DNA of 64,000 nt from Bradyrhizobium sp. CCH5-F6. Lineage in GTDB: Bacteria; Pseudomonadota; Alphaproteobacteria; Rhizobiales; Xanthobacteraceae. Location of the stretch: positions 1 to 64,000 of the forward strand of contig NZ_LSIC01000200.1 of NCBI RefSeq assembly GCF_001556045.1, in the 5' to 3' direction. The translations under genes and the position numbers were made by a program. Positions 8,284 through 15,873 of this stretch are shown here, piece after piece. Positions within the stretch are counted from its first letter, which is position 1, and each line of letters starts with the position of its first letter. The notes beneath the pieces are model-generated. The model worked only from the letters and a program-made list of their open reading frames with translations, was not told where the DNA came from and did not search any database.

Positions 8284-9129
8284 GTGACCGGATTGACCCA
8301 TCGCCAAGCCGAAATCCTCAACATCGCGCGCGCTTCGGGCCGCGTCATGGTCGAGGAGCTCGCGCGCCGCTTCGAAGTCTCGGCGCAGACCATCCGCAAG
8401 GATCTCAACGACCTCTGCGAACGGAGATCGCTGACCCGCATCCATGGCGGCGCCATTATCGCGTCGGGCGTCGAAAACCTCGCCTATGAGGCGCGCCGCT
8501 TCGTCGCCGCCGACGAGAAGAAGGCGATTGGCGCGGCGGCCGCCTCGCTGATCCCGAACGGCTGCTCGCTGTTCATCAACATCGGGACCACGACGGAGGA
8601 GGTCGCGAGCGCGCTGACCTCGCACGAGGATCTGCTCGTCATCACCAACAATCTCAACGTTGCCATGCTGCTCTATCGCCATCCCCGCATCGAGGTGGTG
8701 GTGGCTGGCGGCACGGTGCGGCGCGCCGACGGTGCGGTGGTCGGCTCGACCGCGACGCAGCTGATCGGCCAGTTCAAGGTCGACTATGCCATCATCGGCG
8801 CGTCCGCAATCGACGAGGAGGGGGCTTTGCTCGACTTCGACTATCGCGAGGTGCAGGTGGCGCAGGCCATCATTGCCAATGCCCGCAGCGTCATGCTGGT
8901 CGCCGATTCCACCAAGCTACGCCGCAGCGCGCCGGTGCGGATCGCTCACATCACCCAGATACAGACCTTCGTCACCGACCAGGAACTGCCCGAGCGCCTC
9001 GCTACCATCTGCCACAGCAAGGGTATCGAGGTGGTCGCGGCGATGCCGAAGGGGGCGGCGGAGGATGATGCGCAGGCCGAAGGGCAGGACGCGGCGCCAG
9101 AAGCGGCGCCGGTCGTCAGGTTGAGATAG
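8284..9129 (+). CDS. glpR: DeoR-family transcriptional repressor, GlpR-like
   Basis: A 281-residue DeoR regulator. The N-terminal winged helix (residues 5-57) includes LARRFEVSAQTIRKDLNDL, and the C-terminal sugar-phosphate sensor domain runs from about 75 to 235 with INIGTTTEEVA and VVAGGTVRRADGAVVG. GlpR proteins bind glycerol-3-phosphate and repress glycerol catabolism and uptake. The location next to glpD and the glp importer supports the call. The last 30 residues are an Ala/Glu/Asp-rich tail not needed by the fold. The start is GTG. The likely operator is the CTTTCGCTTTT inverted repeat before glpD. Confidence 0.88.
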   Translation: MTGLTHRQAEILNIARASGRVMVEELARRFEVSAQTIRKDLNDLCERRSLTRIHGGAIIASGVENLAYEARRFVAADEKKAIGAAAASLIPNGCSLFINIGTTTEEVASALTSHEDLLVITNNLNVAMLLYRHPRIEVVVAGGTVRRADGAVVGSTATQLIGQFKVDYAIIGASAIDEEGALLDFDYREVQVAQAIIANARSVMLVADSTKLRRSAPVRIAHITQIQTFVTDQELPERLATICHSKGIEVVAAMPKGAAEDDAQAEGQDAAPEAAPVVRLR

Positions 9130-9132
9130 GTC

Positions 9133-9558
9133 TCAGCTGTCGCTCCACGGGTTGAGCAGCGAGACGCCGAACGCCGCAAAATCCTTCACATTGCGCGTGA
9201 CAAGTGTGAGGTGGTGCACGAGCGCGGTCGCCGCAAAGAAGCCGTCCATGACGGACAATGCGACGCCGCCCCTGCGGCTCTGCGCCATGAGGTCGCCCCA
9301 GCGCTCGGCTACCGCGTGGTCGATGGGCAGAACGCGGTCGGCGAACCGCGCCGGCAGATCGTGCGCAAGCCAGGCGGCCAGCGCCGTGCGCCGACGGCCA
9401 TCTTCCAGCAATGCGATGCCGCGTCGAAGTTCGGCGATCGTGGCAACGCTGATGAACGCACGATCTTCGTCGATCGTATCGAGCCACGCCAGGACCTTCG
9501 GTGAAGGCGCTGGGCGCCGAACTTCCGACAGCACGTTGGTGTCGAGCAGCAGGTTCAC
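9133..9558 (-). CDS. PIN-domain toxin ribonuclease, VapC/FitB-like
   Basis: A 141-residue PIN protein. The acidic residues expected to bind Mg2+ are visible: Asp6 in LLLDTNVLSE, Glu43 in IAELRRG, Asp105 in VMDGFFAATA and the TRNVKDF segment near residues 121-127. The N-terminus with SEVRRP resembles FitB-type VapC toxins, which cleave RNA and are neutralised by a co-expressed antitoxin. Its start overlaps the antitoxin stop by four bases, so toxin translation is coupled to the antitoxin. The pair lies antisense between glpR and glpD, three bases from the end of glpR. Confidence 0.88.
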   Translation of the reverse strand: MNLLLDTNVLSEVRRPAPSPKVLAWLDTIDEDRAFISVATIAELRRGIALLEDGRRRTALAAWLAHDLPARFADRVLPIDHAVAERWGDLMAQSRRGGVALSVMDGFFAATALVHHLTLVTRNVKDFAAFGVSLLNPWSDS

Positions 9559-9839
9559 GGCATCTCGTCGCGTGGTGCGTCCTGCACCCGTTCAAGCTCA
9601 AGGTTGGCGCCGCGCAGCGGCGAGCCCAGAAGGAACTCGGCCAGCGTGCCGTTGCGTGCGGTCTTGCGCGCCCATTCGTCGGCGGAGACGACAACCGCAT
9701 TCGGTTTGCCGTGTCGCGTGATGACCTGCGGGCCGGCTTGAGCGCGATCAATCACCTCGGACAGGCGCGCCTTGGCGTTGGCGAGCGTCCAGGTGTCATC
9801 AGCCGGAAGGGAGCGGGGTCCAGTATTACGATTGGTCAT
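9555..9839 (-). CDS. Antitoxin, Phd/YefM family
   Basis: A 94-residue antitoxin. The core WTLANAKARLSEVIDRA, followed by GPQVITRHGKPNAVVVSADEW, is the Phd/YefM fold (DNA-binding N-terminal part, toxin-binding C-terminal tail). Pairing of a Phd/YefM antitoxin with a PIN toxin rather than a Doc or RelE toxin is a known mixed arrangement. There is no clear ribosome binding site before the ATG at 9839, so translation may start on a short leader. It is expected to autorepress from the repeats just upstream. Confidence 0.87.
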   Translation of the reverse strand: MTNRNTGPRSLPADDTWTLANAKARLSEVIDRAQAGPQVITRHGKPNAVVVSADEWARKTARNGTLAEFLLGSPLRGANLELERVQDAPRDEMP

Positions 9840-9849
9840 GCAGTGGGAA

Positions 9850-9895
9850 CCAATTTGACTATTATGACTATAATGCTTCGGAATTGGCCACGCAA
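9850..9895 (-). promoter_or_regulatory. Promoter and autoregulatory repeats of the toxin-antitoxin pair
   Basis: On the minus strand, TTGCGT (9895-9890) and TATAGT (9872-9867) are separated by 17 bases, a good housekeeping-type promoter. The -10 overlaps direct repeats TGACTAT (9856-9862 and 9865-9871, plus strand), and the area is flanked by CCAATT (9850-9855) and AATTGG (9882-9887). This arrangement fits antitoxin autorepression. Confidence 0.6.
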
Positions 9896-9925
9896 GAGCA
9901 CGTCAGGGCCCACAAGATAGGCTCG

Positions 9926-9994
9926 CTTTCGCTTCTCTTCCCCTCTCTTTCATCTTGCTTTCGCTTTTCGGTATGATCTAATCAAAAGCGAAAG
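9926..9994 (+). promoter_or_regulatory. Putative GlpR operator and promoter of glpD-glpSTPQUV
   Basis: CTTTCGCTTTT (9958-9968) and AAAAGCGAAAG (9984-9994) form a perfect 11-base inverted repeat with a 15-base spacer. A further CTTTCGCTT half site lies at 9926-9934. CTTTCG-type half sites are known for DeoR-family repressors. A possible promoter, TTGCTT (9955-9960), 17 bases, CTAATC (9978-9983), sits inside the repeat, so binding would block RNA polymerase. GlpR is encoded just upstream. Confidence 0.65.
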
Positions 9995-9997
9995 TAG

Positions 9998-10017
9998 CCG
10001 CTCGACGGAACGAGCGG
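9998..10017 (+). promoter_or_regulatory. Leader hairpin just before glpD
   Basis: CCGCTCG (9998-10004) pairs with CGAGCGG (10011-10017), leaving a six-base loop, ten bases before the glpD start. It would form in the mRNA leader immediately 5-prime of the ribosome site and could affect translation or stability. No known riboswitch class is recognised. Confidence 0.4.
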
Positions 10018-10027
10018 TCGCCGGGGG

Positions 10028-11578
10028 ATGCGTCTGTTGGAGCGTATTTTCGATCTCGCCATCATTGGAGGCGGTGTTAATGGCTGCGGCATCGCGCGCG
10101 ACGCGGTGGGCCGCGGCAACACGGTTTTCCTGTGCGAAATGAACGATCTGGCGAGCGGGACGTCGTCCTGGTCGACCAAGCTGGTGCATGGCGGTCTGCG
10201 CTATCTCGAATATTACGAGTTTCGCCTCGTCCGCGAAGCGCTGATCGAGCGCGAAATCCTCTGGGGGATCGCACCCCATATCATCCGCCCCCTGCGTTTC
10301 GTGTTGCCGCATCACGCCGGCCTGCGCCCGGCCTGGCTGCTGCGTCTCGGTCTCTTCCTCTATGACCACATCGGCGGCCGGCATCTGCTGCCCGCCACGC
10401 GCTCGGTCGATCTGAGGCGAGACGAGGTCGGCAAGCCGCTGATCCCGAATCGCTATGCCCGTGCGTTCGAATATTCCGACTGCTTCGTCGACGACGCCCG
10501 CCTCGTTGTGCTCAACGCACGCGATGCCGCCGACAAGGGCGCCGAGATCCGCACCCGGACCCGCGCCACAGAAATCCGCCAGTCCGACGGCCTCTGGACA
10601 GTCAGCATGGTCAATACGCTGACCGGCGAACGCACGCAGATCCAGGCGCGCGCGCTGGTCAATGCCGGTGGTCCCTGGGTCGAGGACGTGCTGGGCCGCG
10701 GCGCCGGCGTCAATGCCAAGGCAAAAGTCCGCTTGGTCCAGGGCTCGCACATCGTGGTCAAGAAACTCTATGACCACGACCGTGCCTATATGTTCCAGAA
10801 TGCCGATGGCCGCATCATCTTCGTGATCCCGTATCAGGACGATTTCACGCTGATCGGCACCACCGACCGCGACTATGACGGCGACCCCGCCAAGGTGAAG
10901 GCGACGGCAGAGGAGATCGAGTATCTCTGCAAGGCGGCGAGCGAATATCTGGCGAAGCCGGTGACGCCCAATGAGGTGGTCTGGACCTATTCCGGCGTGC
11001 GCCCGCTCTATGACGACGGCGCCAGCGAAGCCAAGGCTGCGACGCGCGACTACGTGTTCGAGCTCGACACGCCCGGCGGCGTGCCGCTGCTGTCGATCTA
11101 TGGCGGCAAGATCACGACCTATCGGAGGCTCGCCGAAGAGGCCTTGGAACGCCTTGCTCCCTATCTTCGCAGCGCGAAGGCGCGCGAGGGCTGGACCGGC
11201 AAATGGCCGCTGCCCGGCGGCGACATGGATGTGTCCGACATTGATGGGCTGATCGCCGAGCTCCAGCGCGGCTATCCCTTCCTCAGCCATGAGCATGCAA
11301 GGCGGCTCGCGCGCGCCTATGGCACACGGGCGATGAAGCTGCTCGGCGATGCGAAGTCATTGGCCGATCTCGGCGAGGCGTTCGGCGCGACCCTGACCGA
11401 GCGCGAGGTCCGCTATCTCATGGCTAATGAATGGGCCGTGACAGCGGAGGACGTGGTCTGGCGCCGGTCCAAGCTCGGCCTGCGACTATCTGCCGACGAG
11501 ATTGCGGCGCTTGACGACTGGATCAGGACCCACGCCCTGCCGCAAAGTCCCCTGCTGGAAGCGGGAGGACGCTCATGA
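10028..11578 (+). CDS. glpD: Glycerol-3-phosphate dehydrogenase, aerobic FAD type
   Basis: A 516-residue flavoprotein that oxidises sn-glycerol-3-phosphate to dihydroxyacetone phosphate at the inner face of the membrane and passes electrons to quinone. The N-terminal FAD Rossmann motif is DLAIIGGGVNGCGIARDA. Further family signatures are TSSWSTKLVHGGLRYLE and IYGGKITTYRRLAEEA. The C-terminal DAO_C region includes REVRYLMANEWAVTAEDVVWRRSKLGL. It heads the glp import operon; the stop overlaps the glpS start (ATGA). No glycerol kinase gene occurs in this window, so the region is set up for imported glycerol-3-phosphate or a glpK located elsewhere. Confidence 0.96.
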   Translation: MRLLERIFDLAIIGGGVNGCGIARDAVGRGNTVFLCEMNDLASGTSSWSTKLVHGGLRYLEYYEFRLVREALIEREILWGIAPHIIRPLRFVLPHHAGLRPAWLLRLGLFLYDHIGGRHLLPATRSVDLRRDEVGKPLIPNRYARAFEYSDCFVDDARLVVLNARDAADKGAEIRTRTRATEIRQSDGLWTVSMVNTLTGERTQIQARALVNAGGPWVEDVLGRGAGVNAKAKVRLVQGSHIVVKKLYDHDRAYMFQNADGRIIFVIPYQDDFTLIGTTDRDYDGDPAKVKATAEEIEYLCKAASEYLAKPVTPNEVVWTYSGVRPLYDDGASEAKAATRDYVFELDTPGGVPLLSIYGGKITTYRRLAEEALERLAPYLRSAKAREGWTGKWPLPGGDMDVSDIDGLIAELQRGYPFLSHEHARRLARAYGTRAMKLLGDAKSLADLGEAFGATLTEREVRYLMANEWAVTAEDVVWRRSKLGLRLSADEIAALDDWIRTHALPQSPLLEAGGRS

Positions 11579-12651
11579 CCGTGACACTCGAACACGTGAC
11601 CCGGACCGTCGACGGTGTCGAGCATATCCGCGACGTCTCCCTGACTCTCGAGAGCGGCACGCTCAACGTCCTGCTCGGGCCGACGCTGTCGGGCAAGACC
11701 TCGATCATGCGGCTGCTCGCCGGCCTCGACAAGCCGACCACGGGCAAGGTGCTGGTCAACGGCAAGGACGTCACCGGCGTCGATGTGCGCAAGCGTTCGG
11801 TCGCGATGGTCTATCAGCAGTTTATCAATTATCCCTCGCTGACGGTCTACGAGAACATCGCTTCGCCCCTGCGCGTGCAGGGCAAGCCGCGCGACGAGAT
11901 CGAGACGCGGGTGGCGGAAGCCGCAAGACTGCTGCGGCTCGAACCGTTTCTCAAACGTACGCCGCTCCAGCTTTCCGGCGGCCAGCAGCAGCGCACCGCG
12001 ATGGCGCGGGCGCTGGTCAAGGGCGCCGATCTCGTGCTGCTCGACGAACCGCTCGCCAACCTCGACTACAAGCTCCGCGAGGAGCTGCGCGCCGAGCTTC
12101 CGCGTATCTTCGAGGCCTCCGGTGCGATCTTCGTCTATGCCACCACCGAGCCGACCGAGGCGCTGCTGCTCGGCGGCAACACGGTGTGCATGTGGGAGGG
12201 CCAGGCGCTGCAGATCGGCGAGACCGCCAGCGTCTACCGCCGGCCGCAGACCTTGCGCGTCGCGCAGGTCTTTTCCGATCCGCCGCTCAACCTCGTCGGC
12301 ATCGAGAAGAAAAATGGCTCCGTGCAATATGCCGGCGGCATCGCGTCACCGGCGTCGGGGCTGTATTCGTCGCTGGCTGACGGCACCTATCGCGTCGGCT
12401 TTCGCGCGCATCAGCTCGCCCTCGCCAATGGCGAGGCCGACCGCCATGCCTTCCATGCCACTGTCACGGTGACCGAGATCACCGGTTCGGAGAGTTTCGT
12501 GCATCTGACCCGCGATGGTTCGAACTGGGTGGCGGTCCTGCATGGCGTGCACGAGTTCGAGCCGGGCCAGACGCTCGACGCCGTGCTCGATCCGAACGAT
12601 GTGTTTGTGTTCGATGCGGCTGACCGCCTCGTCGCGGCACCTGGTTCTTGA
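11575..12651 (+). CDS. glpS: Glycerol-3-phosphate ABC transporter ATPase GlpS
   Basis: A 358-residue ABC ATPase of the sugar-importer (MalK-like) class with a C-terminal regulatory domain. Walker A is GPTLSGKT (35-42), the Q-loop is VYQQF (79-83), the signature is an intact LSGGQQQR (133-140), and Walker B is LVLLDEP with Glu158. The switch histidine, normally in YVTHDQ, is missing: here the segment is YATTEPTEA with Thr191 in the His position. In rhizobia glpS and glpT encode two different ATPases for one importer. GlpT has the complementary defect, so a heterodimer with one competent site is inferred. Confidence 0.93.
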   Translation: MTVTLEHVTRTVDGVEHIRDVSLTLESGTLNVLLGPTLSGKTSIMRLLAGLDKPTTGKVLVNGKDVTGVDVRKRSVAMVYQQFINYPSLTVYENIASPLRVQGKPRDEIETRVAEAARLLRLEPFLKRTPLQLSGGQQQRTAMARALVKGADLVLLDEPLANLDYKLREELRAELPRIFEASGAIFVYATTEPTEALLLGGNTVCMWEGQALQIGETASVYRRPQTLRVAQVFSDPPLNLVGIEKKNGSVQYAGGIASPASGLYSSLADGTYRVGFRAHQLALANGEADRHAFHATVTVTEITGSESFVHLTRDGSNWVAVLHGVHEFEPGQTLDAVLDPNDVFVFDAADRLVAAPGS

Positions 12652-12663
12652 GGAAGGTGCGCC

Positions 12664-13749
12664 ATGGCTCGCATTGACCTCGTCGATCTCGCCCATTCCT
12701 ACGGCGGCAATGACGCGCCGCCGGAGAGTTTTGCGCTCAAGCCTGTCACCATGACGTGGCGGCAGGGCGGCGCTTATGCGCTGCTCGGCCCGAGCGGCTG
12801 CGGCAAGACCACGCTTCTCAACGTCATCTCCGGCATCATCACGCCGTCGCGCGGGAAAATACTGTTCGACGGCAAGGACATCACACCGCTGTCAACCCAG
12901 AAGCGCAACATCGCCCAGGTATTCCAGTTTCCGGTGATCTACGACACCATGACGGTGGGGCAGAACCTGGCGTTTCCGCTGAAGAATCGCGGCGTGCCGA
13001 AGGCCGAGATCGACAAGCGCGTCGCCGAGATCGGCCGCCTGCTCGACCTCGAACCCTATCTGAACCGCAAGGCCACGCGCCTCACCGCCGATGCCAAGCA
13101 GAAGATCTCGCTCGGCCGCGGCCTCGTCCGCTCCGACGTCGCCGCCGTGCTGTTCGACGAGCCGCTGACGGTGATCGATCCCGAGCTGAAATGGCAGCTC
13201 CGCTCCAAGCTGAAGGCGCTGCATCGTGAGCTCGATCTCACGATGATCTACGTCACTCACGACCAGACCGAGGCGCTGACCTTCGCCGACACCGTCGTCG
13301 TCATGCATGACGGCCGCGTGGTGCAGAGCGGCACGCCGGCCGAGCTGTTCGACAAGCCGGCGCATACTTTCGTTGGTTACTTCATCGGCTCGCCGGGTAT
13401 GAACATCCTGCCCGCGGAGGTGCGGGGGCGCGAGGCGCAGATCGGCGGCCACGTCATCGCGCTCGATCGCAGCTACGGCAATCTGCCTTCGGGCGCGAAG
13501 ATCGAGATCGGCGTCCGTCCCGAATTCGTGGAGGTCGTTGCGCCCGCGCCGGGCCTGCTCACCGCGAGGATCGAGCGCATCGACGATCTCGGTCGCATCC
13601 GTTTCGCGCGCGTGCGCGTCGGCGACGCGAAGCTGGCGGCGCGCGCGCCGACGGGCTTCACCAGCGCCGATGGCACCGCCGGGCTGAAATTCGATCCGTC
13701 GCATGTGCACGTCTATGCCGATAGCCTTCTGGTGGAGGGAGCCGCCTGA
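12664..13749 (+). CDS. glpT: Glycerol-3-phosphate ABC transporter ATPase GlpT
   Basis: A 361-residue ABC ATPase, paralogous to GlpS. It is the rhizobial ABC ATPase, not the E. coli MFS antiporter of the same name. Walker A is canonical, GPSGCGKTT (42-50); the Q-loop is VFQF (86-89); Walker B is VLFDEP with Glu166; the switch His199 is present in YVTHDQTEAL. The signature loop, however, is LTADAKQK (140-147) instead of LSGGQ. The C-terminal TOBE-like domain is present. The start lies 12 bases after glpS, and the stop overlaps the glpP start by one base (TGATG). Confidence 0.93.
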   Translation: MARIDLVDLAHSYGGNDAPPESFALKPVTMTWRQGGAYALLGPSGCGKTTLLNVISGIITPSRGKILFDGKDITPLSTQKRNIAQVFQFPVIYDTMTVGQNLAFPLKNRGVPKAEIDKRVAEIGRLLDLEPYLNRKATRLTADAKQKISLGRGLVRSDVAAVLFDEPLTVIDPELKWQLRSKLKALHRELDLTMIYVTHDQTEALTFADTVVVMHDGRVVQSGTPAELFDKPAHTFVGYFIGSPGMNILPAEVRGREAQIGGHVIALDRSYGNLPSGAKIEIGVRPEFVEVVAPAPGLLTARIERIDDLGRIRFARVRVGDAKLAARAPTGFTSADGTAGLKFDPSHVHVYADSLLVEGAA

Positions 13750-14651
13750 TGGACAAGACCGTCAACCAAAAAGCCTGGTTCCTGGTGCTGCCGGTGTTCC
13801 TGGTCGTCGCCTTCTCGGCGGTGTTGCCGCTGATGACGGTGGTGAACTATTCGATGCAGGATACGTTCGGCAACAACCAGTTCTTCTGGAACGGCGTCGG
13901 CTGGTTCAAGGAGCTGCTCGATCCCTCCACCGATCTCGGCGGCCGCTTCCTCGCATCGCTCGGGCGCAATCTCTTCTTCTCGCTGGTGATCCTCGCGATC
14001 GAGGTGCCGCTCGGCATCGTCGTCGCCCTGTCGATGCCGCGCGAGGGCTGGACGGTTGCAGCCTGCCTCGTGATTCTCGCGCTGCCGCTCCTGATTCCAT
14101 GGAACGTGGTCGGCACGATCTGGCAGATCTTCGGCCGGCCCGACATCGGCCTGCTCGGCTATGTCCTCAACGCGATGGGCTTCGATTACAACTACGTCTC
14201 CAACGACATCGATGCCTGGGTCACGGTCATCGTGATGGACGTCTGGCACTGGACCAGCCTCGTCGCGCTGCTCTGCTACGCCGGCCTGAAGTCGATTCCC
14301 GAGGCCTATTACCAGGCCGCGCAGATCGACGGCGCCTCGCGCTGGGCCGTGTTCAAGGCGATCCAGCTGCCGAAGATGAACCGCGTGCTGCTGATTGCGG
14401 TGCTGCTGCGCTTCATGGACAGTTTCATGATCTACACCGAGCCCTTCGTCGTCACCGGCGGCGGACCCGGCAATTCCACGACCTTCGTATCGATCGAGCT
14501 CGTCAAGATCGCGCTCGGCCAGTTCGACCTCGGCAAGGCCGCGGCGTTGTCGCTGGTCTACAACCTCATCATCCTGATCGTCTGCTGGATCTTCTACACC
14601 GTCATGACCAATGCCGGCACCGAGCGCGCCGTGAAGGAAGGAGCCGCGTGA
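13749..14651 (+). CDS. glpP: Glycerol-3-phosphate ABC transporter permease GlpP
   Basis: A 300-residue inner-membrane permease of the MalF/UgpA type. It has six predicted helices, the first at residues about 10-35. The EAA loop that docks on the ATPase is visible as EAYYQAAQIDGASRWAVFK, followed by IQLPKMNRV. The segment VVTGGGPGNSTTF is typical of this permease class. It is coupled by one-base overlaps to glpT upstream and glpQ downstream. With GlpQ it forms the membrane channel of the importer. Confidence 0.93.
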   Translation: MDKTVNQKAWFLVLPVFLVVAFSAVLPLMTVVNYSMQDTFGNNQFFWNGVGWFKELLDPSTDLGGRFLASLGRNLFFSLVILAIEVPLGIVVALSMPREGWTVAACLVILALPLLIPWNVVGTIWQIFGRPDIGLLGYVLNAMGFDYNYVSNDIDAWVTVIVMDVWHWTSLVALLCYAGLKSIPEAYYQAAQIDGASRWAVFKAIQLPKMNRVLLIAVLLRFMDSFMIYTEPFVVTGGGPGNSTTFVSIELVKIALGQFDLGKAAALSLVYNLIILIVCWIFYTVMTNAGTERAVKEGAA

Positions 14652-15457
14652 TGCATTCGATTCCCGGCCGCCGCCTCATCATGGGGCTGTTCCTGGTCTT
14701 CCTGCTGCTGCCGATCTACTGGCTCGTCAACATGAGCTTCAAGACCAACAGCGAGATCGTCTCGACGATGACGCTGTGGCCGCATACCCCGACGCTCCAG
14801 CACTACAAGCGCATCTTCACCGACGAGAGCTGGTATTCCGGCTACATCAACTCGCTCCAATACGTCATCCTCAACACCATCATCTCGATCTCGGTCGCCC
14901 TGCCTGCGGCCTACGCATTCTCGCGGTACCGCTTCCTCGGCGACAAGCACCTGTTCTTCTGGCTGCTGTCGAACCGCATGGCGCCGGCTGCGGTCTATGC
15001 GCTGCCGTTCTTCAACCTCTATTCGGCGATCGGGTTGTTCGATACGCCCTGGGCGGTCGCGCTGGCGCACTGCATCTTCAATGTGCCGCTCGCGGTGTGG
15101 ATCCTCGAAGGCTTCGTCTCCGGCGTGCCGCGCGAGATCGACGAGACCGCCTTCCTCGACGGCTATTCCTTCCCGCGCTTCTTCATCAAGATCCTGGTGC
15201 CGCTGATCGCGAGCGGCATCGGCGTCGCCGCCTTCTTCTGCTTCATGTTCTCCTGGGTCGAGCTGCTCCTCGCGCGCACGCTGACCTCGGTGTCGGCCAA
15301 GCCGATCGCCGCGATCATGACGCGCACGGTGTCGGCCGCCGGCATGGACTGGGGCCTGCTCGCCGCCGCCGGCGTGCTCACCATCATTCCGGGCGCGCTG
15401 GTGATCTGGTTCGTCCGCAACTACATCGCGCGCGGTTTCGCGCTCGGCCGCGTGTAA
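14651..15457 (+). CDS. glpQ: Glycerol-3-phosphate ABC transporter permease GlpQ
   Basis: A 268-residue MalG/UgpE-type permease with about six helices; the first is GLFLVFLLLPIYWLVNMSF. The EAA-like coupling loop is EIDETAFLDGYSFPRFF. The name follows rhizobial usage and is not the E. coli glycerophosphodiesterase GlpQ. I chose the ATG at 14651, which overlaps the glpP stop (TGATG) and directly precedes the first membrane helix; the frame is open from 13703 only because it shadows glpP. Confidence 0.93.
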   Translation: MHSIPGRRLIMGLFLVFLLLPIYWLVNMSFKTNSEIVSTMTLWPHTPTLQHYKRIFTDESWYSGYINSLQYVILNTIISISVALPAAYAFSRYRFLGDKHLFFWLLSNRMAPAAVYALPFFNLYSAIGLFDTPWAVALAHCIFNVPLAVWILEGFVSGVPREIDETAFLDGYSFPRFFIKILVPLIASGIGVAAFFCFMFSWVELLLARTLTSVSAKPIAAIMTRTVSAAGMDWGLLAAAGVLTIIPGALVIWFVRNYIARGFALGRV

Positions 15458-15467
15458 GGAGGCAGCC

Positions 15468-15797
15468 ATGGAGTCTATCGCATGGATGGCCTGGACGCTG
15501 CCGACCGCGATCTTCTTCGTCGCGCTCGCCTGCACGCTGGCCGTGATGACCTGGCTCGCCGCGGTCTATCCCGAGGCCGAGCGCGTCGGCGTGCTGCGCA
15601 TCCCGACCACGCGCGGCGACCGCCTGTTCATCTCGCTGATCGCGGCCGCCGTCATCCACCTCGCGTGGATCGGTCTCGTCGGCACCGACCCTCTCGCCAC
15701 GCTGCCGATCGGAGAGGAGGGGTTTGAGATTTCGAGCCTGTGGCTCGCAAGTGGAATTTCGCTTGTCACGGCCGCGCTCATCTTCCGCACGGTCTGA
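15468..15797 (+). CDS. glpU: Small membrane protein GlpU (DUF2160)
   Basis: A 109-residue protein with three predicted transmembrane helices (about 8-32, 50-72 and 88-106). It matches the DUF2160 small membrane proteins encoded inside rhizobial glp importer operons between the second permease and the binding protein. Its role in transport is unknown. GGAGG lies a few bases before the ATG. It is followed by a 76-base gap containing a small CCGGG/CCCGG hairpin (about 15819-15834) before glpV. Confidence 0.88.
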   Translation: MESIAWMAWTLPTAIFFVALACTLAVMTWLAAVYPEAERVGVLRIPTTRGDRLFISLIAAAVIHLAWIGLVGTDPLATLPIGEEGFEISSLWLASGISLVTAALIFRTV

Positions 15798-15873
15798 AAC
15801 TCGCGAAGGGACGGCCAGATCCGGGACCAACCCGGGCCTGTATAAAAGTTTGTCGCTGCAACGGAGGAACAAC

